Source: Acidovorax soli
Lineage (GTDB): Bacteria; Pseudomonadota; Gammaproteobacteria; Burkholderiales; Burkholderiaceae_C
Reading direction: 5' to 3'
Length of the DNA: 64,000 nt
NCBI RefSeq assembly: GCF_900107605.1
Contig: NZ_FNQJ01000003.1
Span: forward strand, 186,001-250,000
In this document: positions 47,625 to 54,335 of the stretch, piece by piece
Layout: each line of letters opens with the position of its first letter
Position numbering within the stretch: the stretch's first letter is position 1
Notes under the pieces: generated by a model
What the model saw: the letters and a program-made list of their open reading frames with translations, nothing else
Told to the model about the DNA's origin: nothing
The model's database searches: none
Program-made: the position numbers and the translations under genes

Positions 47625-48370
47625 ACATCCTCATCGTTGACGACGAAGCCCTGGCCCGCGGCCGACTGCGCACCCTGCTGGGCGATTGCCGGGACACCGT
47701 GCCATGCACCGTGGACGAAGCAGCCAACACGGGTGAGGCCCTGGCGCAGCTCACCCCCACCGGCGGGCGGGCGTTCGATCTGGTGCTGCTGGACATCCAC
47801 ATGCCCGGCCAAGACGGCCTGTGCCTGGCCCACGCCCTGCGGGCGCTGGCGTACCCCCCGGCCGTGGTGTTCGTGACCGCCCACGCCGACCACGCCGTGA
47901 GCGCGTTCGAACTCGACGCCGTGGACTACCTCACCAAGCCCGTGCGGCGCGAACGCCTGCTGCAGGCCCTGGCCAAGGCCCAGCGCAACATCCGCAGCCC
48001 CGCACCGGTGGCAGCACCCGGCGTGCCAGAAGGCGAAACCCTGCTGATACAGGACCGGGGCCGCACCGAGCGCCTGTCGCTGGCCGAGGTGCTGTATTTC
48101 AAGGCCGAGCAAAAATATGTGACCGTGCGCACCGCCACGCGCAGCTACATCATGGATGGCTCGCTGAGTGAACTGGAGGCCAAGTTCGCCCCGCGCTACC
48201 TGCGCATCCACCGCAATGCGCTGGTGGCACGCCGCGCCGTGCGTGCGCTGGAAAAGCACTACGACCCCGAGGAAGGCGAAGGCTGGGCCGTGCGCCTGCA
48301 GGGGCTGACCGAGCTGCTGATGGTGTCGCGCCGCCAGGTGGCGGCCGTGCGCGAGGAGCTGGCGGGCTGA
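47621..48370 (+). CDS. algR: LytTR-family response regulator, AlgR type
   Basis: The 249-residue product has a receiver domain with phospho-acceptor Asp58 (LVLLDIHMPG), Thr/Ala in FVTAHAD and the lysine in YLTKPV. A C-terminal LytTR DNA-binding domain follows (EVLYFKAEQKYVTVRT to YLRIHRNALVAR). In Pseudomonas AlgR controls alginate, motility and virulence genes; the targets here are unknown. hemC, which often follows algR, is not present. Instead a repeat copy and a ZIP transporter gene follow. Confidence 0.92.
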   Translation: MNILIVDDEALARGRLRTLLGDCRDTVPCTVDEAANTGEALAQLTPTGGRAFDLVLLDIHMPGQDGLCLAHALRALAYPPAVVFVTAHADHAVSAFELDAVDYLTKPVRRERLLQALAKAQRNIRSPAPVAAPGVPEGETLLIQDRGRTERLSLAEVLYFKAEQKYVTVRTATRSYIMDGSLSELEAKFAPRYLRIHRNALVARRAVRALEKHYDPEEGEGWAVRLQGLTELLMVSRRQVAAVREELAG

Positions 48371-48402
48371 GGCCTGCCGTCCATTCAGCGTTTTTAGCCT
48401 TG

Positions 48403-48449
48403 AGCGCTTATACAGAATGCGTCAAATGCTATTTTTTCAATAGCAAAAC
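48403..48449 (+). repeat. Dispersed double-hairpin repeat after algR
   Basis: AGCGCTTATACAGAATGCG, then TGCTATT and TCAATAGCAAAAC. The right-hand hairpin is intact. It lies in the convergent gap between algR and the ZIP gene. Just before it, TCAGCG then TTTTTAGCC (48385-48399) resembles, in reverse orientation, the GGAGGC-type variant of the repeat. Confidence 0.75.
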
Positions 48450-48457
48450 ACCTGCAC

Positions 48458-49336
48458 TCAGTGCAAATGTGACGCACTGCTGACCAGCATCACCAGCCCC
48501 ATGCCTACCAGCAGCCAGACGATCTGGGTCAGCGTTTCGGGCGCCGAGAGGCGCTTTTGCAGCTGCGGAATCAGGTCGGCCAGGGCCACATAGACAAAGC
48601 TGCTCGACGCCACGACCAGAAAATACGGCAGCCAGTCGTGCAGCTGCCCCACCAGAAAATACCCCACCAGCCCACCCAGCGCCGTGACGGCGCCGGCCAG
48701 CGACACCTTGACCAGCGCCATGCGCCGGTTCGGACTGGTCTGGCGCAGCACCACGAGATCACCCATGTGGTGGGGCACCTCGTGGGCCAGCACGGAAAAC
48801 GCAGCAATCACCCCCAGCCGCATATCGGCCATGAAGGCCGAGGCAATCAGGATGCCGTCGCCAAAGCAATGCACGCTGTCACCGGTGAGCACGGCCCAGC
48901 CCCCGGCCTTGGGGCCGTGGTGGTGGGAATGGGCGTGGTCATGGTCATGCCCCTGTGCATGGGCATGGGCACGCCCCTGCTGCGCAGCCACCGCATGGTC
49001 GTGCCCTGTCGTGCCATGCCCGCTGGCGGGCAGCGCCCCATGGCTGTGCTCGTGGCCGTGGTGCCACAACTCGGCCTTGTCGAGCAGAAAGAAAAACACC
49101 AGGCCCACCAGCAGCGTGGCGAACAGGTCGTGGGCGTCCGCAGGGCTTTCAAACGCCTCGGGCAGCAGGTGCATGAAGGCCGTGGCCAGCAAGGCGCCCG
49201 CCGCCAGGCTGAGCAGGCGCTGCGGCCCCACGCTGCCGCCACCGCCTCGCAGCCCTGCGCCCATGAGCAGCGCTGCCACCCATACGCTACCGATACCTGC
49301 CGCCAGGGTGGCCAGAATGATTGCTGCCAAAGTCAT
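48458..49336 (-). CDS. ZIP-family divalent metal transporter
   Basis: The 292-residue inner-membrane protein has eight predicted helices and the ZIP signature in helices 4 and 5: SVHCFGDGILIASAF and VLAHEVPHHMGDLVV, whose His, Asp and Glu residues line the metal path. The cytoplasmic loop between helices 3 and 4 (about residues 92-145) is very rich in His, a probable zinc-sensing loop. Zinc is the most likely substrate, with other divalent metals possible. The ATG at 49336 lies inside a copy of the dispersed repeat, and no good ribosome-binding site is seen. Confidence 0.9.
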   Translation of the reverse strand: MTLAAIILATLAAGIGSVWVAALLMGAGLRGGGGSVGPQRLLSLAAGALLATAFMHLLPEAFESPADAHDLFATLLVGLVFFFLLDKAELWHHGHEHSHGALPASGHGTTGHDHAVAAQQGRAHAHAQGHDHDHAHSHHHGPKAGGWAVLTGDSVHCFGDGILIASAFMADMRLGVIAAFSVLAHEVPHHMGDLVVLRQTSPNRRMALVKVSLAGAVTALGGLVGYFLVGQLHDWLPYFLVVASSSFVYVALADLIPQLQKRLSAPETLTQIVWLLVGMGLVMLVSSASHLH

Positions 49337-49354
49337 AGCTATTTGTGCTTTTTG
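49325..49354 (-). repeat. Dispersed repeat copy overlapping the ZIP gene start
   Basis: On the minus strand AAAAGCACAAATAGCTATG is followed by ACTTTGGCAGCAA. This aligns with the right half of the repeat (AAGCGCT, AGCTAT, then ATAGCAA). The ATG of AGCTATG is the ZIP start codon. Confidence 0.5.
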
Positions 49355-49717
49355 TATATGCCCCAGGGGCATTTTTTGATCAAGATCCGGTGCCTGATGC
49401 ACCCCGAAAGAAGCCTCCCCCCGCTGCGGCCGGGGCGGCTGGTGCGCGGTAGTCGGCATGCAACGCGTGCGGCGCGCCGGGGTACACCACGAACTGCGAA
49501 ACCCTGGCGACGGCCATGCCGCCGGCCAAGGCAATTTTCATCTTAGCAACCGTGTCAAGAGGGATGCCGGTGTTTTTTCACCGCCAAGGCGAGGATTGGC
49601 GCAAACCCAAGCAGCGGCCCAGGGCAAATGGGGCCTGCGCCCCCGCGCTGCATGGCCGGGCAAAAAATCGCAAACCGGTTTATTGTCAAGCTCTCCGCAA
49701 TTTTCGGGCGCCGCACC
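49337..49717. other. 381-base gap between the ZIP and epimerase-like genes
   Basis: It holds the repeat copy at the ZIP start, a perfect inverted repeat (49358-49372, ATGCCCC and GGGGCAT around one A) followed by six T on the plus strand, and a dienelactone-hydrolase remnant (49434-49541). A 5' region for the epimerase-like gene follows. Nothing else coding was recognised. Confidence 0.5.
49434..49541 (-). pseudogene. 3' remnant of a dienelactone hydrolase gene
   Basis: A short frame (opening at 49541) encodes VSQFVVYPGAPHALHADYRA. This is nearly the invariant C-terminal block of dienelactone hydrolases (carboxymethylenebutenolidases), including the catalytic histidine in GAPH. The rest of the enzyme (about 200 residues upstream) is absent, and after ADYR the frame runs into unrelated Ala/Gly-rich codons up to a stop at 49380. 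It is a decayed fragment, not a functional gene. Confidence 0.7.
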
Positions 49718-50608
49718 ATGCACATCCTTCTCACCGGCTCCACCGGCTTCATCGGCCACACCCTGCAAGCGGCGCTGCAGCGCGCGGGCCACACCGTGCA
49801 CGGCGGCGTGTCGCCGCGCCAGCGCACGCTGCAGCCCGGCCAGGTGCCCATGGACTTTGCCCGCGACACCACGGCCACCGCCTGGCTGCCGCGCCTGGCG
49901 GGCATCGACGCCGTGGTCAACGCGGTGGGTGTGCTGCACGACACGCGAGCGCGCCCCATCGACGCCGTGCACCGCGATACGCCCATCGCCCTGTTCGACG
50001 CCTGCGCCCAGGCCGGCGTGCAGCGCGTGGTGCATATCTCGGCGCTGGGCATTGAAGGCAGCAGCACCCGCTACGCCCAGACCAAGCGGGCGGCCGAAGC
50101 GCACCTGCAGGCACTGGCAGCGCAAGGAAAATTGCGCTCTGCCATCCTGCGCCCCAGCGTGGTGTTTGGCAAAGGTGGCGACAGCAGCGCCCTGTTCATG
50201 AATCTGGCGCGCCTGCCGGTGGCGCTGTTCCCTGGCCCGGTGCTGGAGGCGCGCGTGCAGCCGGTGTCGGTGCACGACCTGGCCGCCGCCGTGGTCGCCC
50301 TGCTGGGCCCGGCGCTGCAGCAAACCGGCACCATCGACTGCACCGGCCCCGAGGCGCTGACCATGGGCGCCTTCATCGCCAGCCTGCGCCAGCAACTGGG
50401 CCACCGCCCCGCCACCGTGCTGCGCCTGCCCCAGCCGCTCACCACCTTGAGCGCGAAGCTGGGCGATGCCGTGCCGCAGTCGCCCTGGTGCAGCGAAACC
50501 CTGGCCATGCTGGGCAGCGACAACGTGGGCCACCCGGCGGCGTTCGAGCAGCTGCTGGGAAGAAAAGGCGTGCATTACAGCCAGCTGGTGGCCACGGCGT
50601 GGCGCTGA
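49718..50608 (+). CDS. NAD(P)-binding epimerase-like protein (complex I NDUFA9-like)
   Basis: The 296-residue protein is an extended short-chain dehydrogenase-like Rossmann protein. It begins HILLTGSTGFIGHTLQAAL (TGxxGxxG) and has ISALGIEGSSTRYAQTKRAAE and the LRPSVVFGKGGD block. This subgroup (YbjT/NDUFA9-like) lacks the full YxxxK epimerase chemistry, though Tyr and Lys in RYAQTKR are present. Relatives are quinone- or sugar-related, and the true substrate is unknown. The ATG at 49718 matches the family. In related bacteria a membrane protein often follows; here the C-terminus ends without one. Confidence 0.82.
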   Translation: MHILLTGSTGFIGHTLQAALQRAGHTVHGGVSPRQRTLQPGQVPMDFARDTTATAWLPRLAGIDAVVNAVGVLHDTRARPIDAVHRDTPIALFDACAQAGVQRVVHISALGIEGSSTRYAQTKRAAEAHLQALAAQGKLRSAILRPSVVFGKGGDSSALFMNLARLPVALFPGPVLEARVQPVSVHDLAAAVVALLGPALQQTGTIDCTGPEALTMGAFIASLRQQLGHRPATVLRLPQPLTTLSAKLGDAVPQSPWCSETLAMLGSDNVGHPAAFEQLLGRKGVHYSQLVATAWR

Positions 50609-50644
50609 GGTGGTGCCCCATGGATTCAGATCAAAACGACCTCT

Positions 50645-50695
50645 GGCGCCTTCTGGACAAGCGCCACCCGCTATCAACCCGATAGCCCATCAAAA
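50645..50695 (+). repeat. Degenerate dispersed repeat copy overlapping the flavodoxin-like stop codon
   Basis: GGCGCCTTCTGGACAAGCGCC, then GCTATC, a spacer and GATAGC. Both hairpins can still form with changed but compensating bases (GGCGC with GCGCC, GCTATC with GATAGC), which suggests selection on pairing or descent from a variant copy. Confidence 0.6.
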
Positions 50696-51190
50696 CACCC
50701 CCAGCACCAGCCCCGTCGCCAGGGCCTCGCCCAGCGCCCGGCAGCGCGCCAGGTCTTCCCCTCCGATCTGCTTGGGCGCCAGGATGGCCTCGGGCGTCTG
50801 CGCATGGGTGCACACGATCAGCGGCTCGGCCACGGCCTTGAGGCGCCAGCCGGTGGCGATGCGCGCGATCTGGCGCGCCGCGTTGCTGCCGTCACTGCCC
50901 GCGCAAACCAGGCTGGCGTAGGGACGGCCGTTGACCTGGTCGAGCACGGCGTAATAGCTGCGGTCAAAAAAATCCTTGAGCTGCCCGCTCATCGCCGCCA
51001 GATTCTCGGGCGTGGCAAACACATAACCCTGCGCCGCCAGCACATCGGCCGGCCCGGCCTGCGCGGCGTGCAGCAGGCGCACCTGGCAGCCGCCCTCCAG
51101 CGCCGCCCCGGCCCGCACCGCCTCGGCCATCTGGTGCGTACCGCCCGTCAGCGAGTGGTAAACGATCAGCAGGGTCTTGGGCACGCTCAT
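50690..51190 (-). CDS. Flavodoxin-fold protein (NADPH-dependent FMN reductase/WrbA-like)
   Basis: The 166-residue protein begins KTLLIVYHSLTGGTHQMAEAV, a flavodoxin FMN-phosphate loop, and has VFATPENLAAMSGQLKDFFD, the second FMN-binding loop as seen in flavodoxin-family reductases. No partner domain is present, so it is a stand-alone flavoprotein of unknown electron donor. It lies four bases beyond the end of the glutathione-transferase gene on the same strand and is likely co-transcribed with it. Confidence 0.83.
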   Translation of the reverse strand: MSVPKTLLIVYHSLTGGTHQMAEAVRAGAALEGGCQVRLLHAAQAGPADVLAAQGYVFATPENLAAMSGQLKDFFDRSYYAVLDQVNGRPYASLVCAGSDGSNAARQIARIATGWRLKAVAEPLIVCTHAQTPEAILAPKQIGGEDLARCRALGEALATGLVLGVF

Positions 51191-51194
51191 GGGA

Positions 51195-51827
51195 TCAAAG
51201 CGACATCGAGGGCCTGGCCGCCATGGCCGCGCGCCAGCGCAGCAGGTGCGGATGCTGCTCGCCAGGCTTTTGCTTTACCACGCGTGCAAAGTCCACCGCC
51301 ACCACGGCCGTGATGTCGGCCACGCTGAAGCGGTTGGCGGCCACAAAGTCGCGGCCCTCCAGGCGGTCGTTCAGCAGCGTGAAAAACTGCGCCACGCGCA
51401 GCAGCCCGCGCTCGGCCAGCGCGGGAATTTGCGGGTAGTTCACCGCGCCCGGCAGCGCCCGGTTGGCCATGGCGGGCGCGCTGTTGCGCAGCGCCTCGGC
51501 AATGGCCAGCAGGCCCTCGAACTCCACGCGCCAGTTCCAGCTGGCGATCTCGGCCTTTTCCGTGGGTGTCTCGCCCAGCAGCGGCGGGTTGGGATAGCGC
51601 GCTTCCAGGTACGCCGCAATGGCCGCGTTGTCGGTCAGCAGCAAGCCATCGTCGGTGCGCAAGGCCGGCACCGTGCACTGCGGGTTGATGCGCCGATAGG
51701 CCTCGCCCAGCTGTTCGCCGCTGCGCAGGTCCACCTGCACGGTGTCGTGGGCAATGCCTTTTTCGGCCAGCAGGATGCGGGCGCGGCGCGGGCTGGGCGC
51801 GGTGGCGCAGTCGTACAGGGTGATCAT
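51195..51827 (-). CDS. Glutathione S-transferase
   Basis: The 210-residue protein has a thioredoxin-like N-terminal domain (ITLYDCATAPSPRRARILLAEKG), a glutathione-binding CTVPALRTDDG and a TDNAAIAAYLEARY segment. The helical C-terminal domain carries the FSVADITAVVAVDFAR cap-box region. The ATG at 51827 has an AGGAGA ribosome-binding site. It is immediately upstream of the flavodoxin-like gene. Substrate cannot be told from sequence; similar proteins detoxify electrophiles. Confidence 0.9.
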   Translation of the reverse strand: MITLYDCATAPSPRRARILLAEKGIAHDTVQVDLRSGEQLGEAYRRINPQCTVPALRTDDGLLLTDNAAIAAYLEARYPNPPLLGETPTEKAEIASWNWRVEFEGLLAIAEALRNSAPAMANRALPGAVNYPQIPALAERGLLRVAQFFTLLNDRLEGRDFVAANRFSVADITAVVAVDFARVVKQKPGEQHPHLLRWRAAMAARPSMSL

Positions 51828-51955
51828 GGCAACTTCTCCTTCAGTGCGTTGCAACGGTTGTGCATTCAAGCGGATAACTAGGCGGGAAGCCGCAGACAGT
51901 GCTGTAGCACGGCAAGGCGAACCAACGACGTTATACGGTGGAAGGCAAATCCGTA

Positions 51956-52831
51956 TCAGGCGGCAGGCGCCAGCTTGTCCTGGGTCTTGGTGTCGAAATC
52001 GCTGGCGTCATGGCGCTCATGCAGCTGGCTGGCCGGCTCGCCCCAGGTGCGGTTGACCTTGCGGCCACGCTGCACGGCCGGACGCTGGGCAATCTGGTTG
52101 GCCCAGCGCACCACATGGGTGTATTCCTGCACCTGCAAGAACTCGCCCGCCTCGTAGAGCTGCCCCTTGGCCAGCGCGCCATACCAGGGCCAGGCCGCAA
52201 TATCGGCCACCGTGTAGGCATCGCCCGCCAGGTATTCGTGCGCGGCCAGGCGCTGGTTGAGCACATCCATCTGGCGCTTGACCTCCATGGCGTAGCGGTT
52301 GATGGGGTACTCGTACTTCTCGGGCGCGTAGGCATAAAAGTGCCCGAAGCCGCCCCCCAGAAACGGCGCACTGCCCATCTGCCAGAACAGCCACGACAGG
52401 CACTCGGCCCGCTGGGCGGGCTCCTTGGGCACAAAGGCGCCAAACTTTTCCGCCAGGTACAGCAGGATGGCGCCGGATTCAAACACCCGCACCGGCACTG
52501 GCCCGCTGCGGTCCATCAGGGCCGGAATCTTCGAATTGGGGTTCACGGCGACGAAACCGCTGCTGAACTGCGCGCCCTCCTGGATGGGAACCAGCCAGGC
52601 GTCGTACTCGGCACCGCCGTGGCCCAGCGCCAGCAGCTCCTCCAACATGACAGTCACCTTAACGCCGTTGGGCGTGGCCAGGGAATACAGCTGCAACGGG
52701 TGGCGGCCGACCGGCAGCTCCTTGTCGTGCGTGGCGCCAGCGATGGGCCGGTTGATGCTGGCGAACTTGCCGCCGCTTTCCTTGTTCCACTGCCAGATGG
52801 CGGGTGGGGTGTAGGGGGTGGTGTCAGACAT
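51956..52831 (-). CDS. yghU: YghU-type glutathione transferase / disulfide-bond reductase
   Basis: The 291-residue product matches the Nu-class GSTs YghU/YfcG: an N-terminal extension (YTPPAIWQWNKESGGKFA, then INRPIAGATHDKELPVG), the thioredoxin-like domain with ATPNGVKVTVMLEEL, NPNSKIPALMD and FESGAILLYLAEKFG. The helical domain shows GGGFGHFYAYAPEKYEY and YTVADIAAWPWYG. E. coli YghU binds two glutathiones and reduces disulfides. It lies 128 bases upstream of the other GST gene on the same strand. Confidence 0.93.
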   Translation of the reverse strand: MSDTTPYTPPAIWQWNKESGGKFASINRPIAGATHDKELPVGRHPLQLYSLATPNGVKVTVMLEELLALGHGGAEYDAWLVPIQEGAQFSSGFVAVNPNSKIPALMDRSGPVPVRVFESGAILLYLAEKFGAFVPKEPAQRAECLSWLFWQMGSAPFLGGGFGHFYAYAPEKYEYPINRYAMEVKRQMDVLNQRLAAHEYLAGDAYTVADIAAWPWYGALAKGQLYEAGEFLQVQEYTHVVRWANQIAQRPAVQRGRKVNRTWGEPASQLHERHDASDFDTKTQDKLAPAA

Positions 52832-53060
52832 GCAGGGACTCCGAGGAGAAGGCAGGTGGGGACGGTGGCTGGATGGCCAGTTACTGGATGAGTTTACCGA
52901 TGCGGTCTGCGATCTGCTTTCCCTGCACCCCTACTTCATCATCCGAAAAGCTGCCTGGCGTGCGCCCACGCCTATGGTGTCCGGTGGAATGGCGGCTACT
53001 TCAGTCCTGTGATCCATGAAAGCGGGCAGGTGAGGTGATCTATTGGGGTGAGGCACGCCC

Positions 53061-53366
53061 TCACCCCCACCACCGCACCACCCCCGCTGCTGCTGCTCCC
53101 AACACCACCACCAGCAAAAACGGCAGGCGCAGCCACAAGGCCAGCGCGGCCGCAGCCAGGGCTGCCAGCCGCGCATCCAGCACCAAAGCGGTACCTGCAG
53201 CGAAGGTGTTCATCACCGTCAGCGCCGACAGCAGGGCCACGGTGATGGCGCCCGCCACGCGGGCCATGCGGGGGTTTTGCAGCCAGCGGGCGGGCACGGC
53301 GTAGCCCGCGAGCTTGGTGAGGTAGGTGACGGCGCAGGCCAGCAGGATGGCGGTCCAGAGCGTCAT
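53061..53366 (-). CDS. azlD: AzlD-type branched-chain amino acid transport subunit
   Basis: The 101-residue membrane protein has four hydrophobic segments and the AzlD start MTLWTAILLACAVTYLTKLAG. With AzlC it forms a small two-component exporter of branched-chain or related amino acids (YgaZH/BrnFE type). The start overlaps the azlC stop by ATGA, so the subunits are translated together. The short size is normal for the family. Confidence 0.9.
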   Translation of the reverse strand: MTLWTAILLACAVTYLTKLAGYAVPARWLQNPRMARVAGAITVALLSALTVMNTFAAGTALVLDARLAALAAAALALWLRLPFLLVVVLGAAAAGVVRWWG

Positions 53367-54085
53367 GGCGCCCCCTCCCTGCGGACAGGCGGTACATCCG
53401 GGCTGCGCACCCACCAGCCCCAGGCGGCACCCACCACAGCGGCCAGCAGAATGGGCAGGCCGGGTGGCAGCAGCGGCACGGCCAGGGCGGTGGCCACGCC
53501 GCACAGCACGGCCAGGGCCACGGGCTCGCGCTGACGCAGGCGCGGCCACAGCAGGGCCAGGAAGGCCGCCACGGCAGCGCCATCCAGGCCCCAGCGGCGC
53601 GGGTCGCTCAGGGCATCACCGAGCACGGCGCCAAGCAGGGTGAACAGGTTCCAGAGCACGAACACGCCGATGCCGGCTGTCCAGAAGCCGCGCCGCTGCT
53701 CCGCAGGTTCGGTTTGGCCCGAGGCCGTGGCGGCGGATTCGTCGATGGTGAGCTGCGCGGCCACGGCCTTGCGCCAGCCGGTGGGGGCGACCATGCCGTT
53801 CATCTGCATGCCATAGACGGCGTTGCGCACGCCCAGCAGCGCGGCAGCGCCCAGCGCGGCAGAACCCGCACCACCGCCCGCGATGACGCCGATGAAGGCG
53901 AACTGCGAGCCGCCGGTGAACATGAGCAGGCTGAGCGCCATGGCTTGCCACACGGTGAGGCCGGTCGCCACGGCCAGCGCGCCGAACGAGATGCCGTAGA
54001 GGCCGGTGGCGGCGGAGATGGACAGGCCCATGCGCATGGCGGGGGTCCAGGTAGAGGGGCGCAGGGTGGATGGGGGAGATTGCAT
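53363..54085 (-). CDS. azlC: AzlC-type branched-chain amino acid exporter subunit
   Basis: The 240-residue inner-membrane protein has about seven helices and the AzlC motifs ISFGALAVATGLTVWQAMAL then FTGGSQFAFIGV and LLGVRNAVYGMQMN. It should export branched-chain amino acids together with AzlD. The ATG at 54085 fits the family; the upstream frame is formed by repeats. A repeat copy (54099-54152) lies just before it. The acidic/polar stretch around residues 120-135 (QTEPAEQRRG) sits in a loop. Confidence 0.92.
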   Translation of the reverse strand: MQSPPSTLRPSTWTPAMRMGLSISAATGLYGISFGALAVATGLTVWQAMALSLLMFTGGSQFAFIGVIAGGGAGSAALGAAALLGVRNAVYGMQMNGMVAPTGWRKAVAAQLTIDESAATASGQTEPAEQRRGFWTAGIGVFVLWNLFTLLGAVLGDALSDPRRWGLDGAAVAAFLALLWPRLRQREPVALAVLCGVATALAVPLLPPGLPILLAAVVGAAWGWWVRSPDVPPVRREGAP

Positions 54086-54098
54086 CTGCTTCTGGTTT

Positions 54099-54152
54099 GA
54101 GCGCTGGTGGCGCTTTCTGGATAAGCGTTGGAGGCTAAAAATACTTAAAAAA
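54099..54152 (+). repeat. Dispersed repeat copy, GGAGGC variant
   Basis: GGCGCTTTCTGGATAAGCG, then TTGGAGGCTAAAAATACTT. It resembles the copy at 18490-18534. It lies just upstream of the azlC start in the azlC-polA gap. Confidence 0.65.
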
Positions 54153-54244
54153 TCTGTAGGACGACTGGTGAGTGGTTGGATGTCTGGGGGCTCGGGGGCT
54201 TTTGGTAATGCCGCGCCTTGTGGTCCGACATGGGCGCCTTCCGT

Positions 54245-54327
54245 GCCAGCGCCCCCGCGCAAGGGCCGCCCCGCCGCGCTGGGGGCGTCCCCCCGGGGGG
54301 AAGGCGCGAAGCGACTCAGGGGGGCTT
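54245..54327 (+). repeat. GC-rich Comamonadaceae-type intergenic repeat after polA
   Basis: An extended GC-rich element, with CGCGCTGGGGGCGT, CCCCCCGGGGGG and GAAGCGACTCAGGGGGG in order, forms strong inverted structures. I recognise this as a type of repeat found in many intergenic regions of Acidovorax and relatives. It fills the space immediately downstream of polA (minus strand) and could act as its terminator. Confidence 0.6.
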
Positions 54328-54335
54328 TGTGTCCT

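Noticed and set aside
49358-49377. Inverted repeat plus six T as a plus-strand terminator
   Set aside because: No plus-strand gene reads into it from nearby, since the ZIP gene lies on the minus strand; it may instead be a binding site, but there is no support either way.
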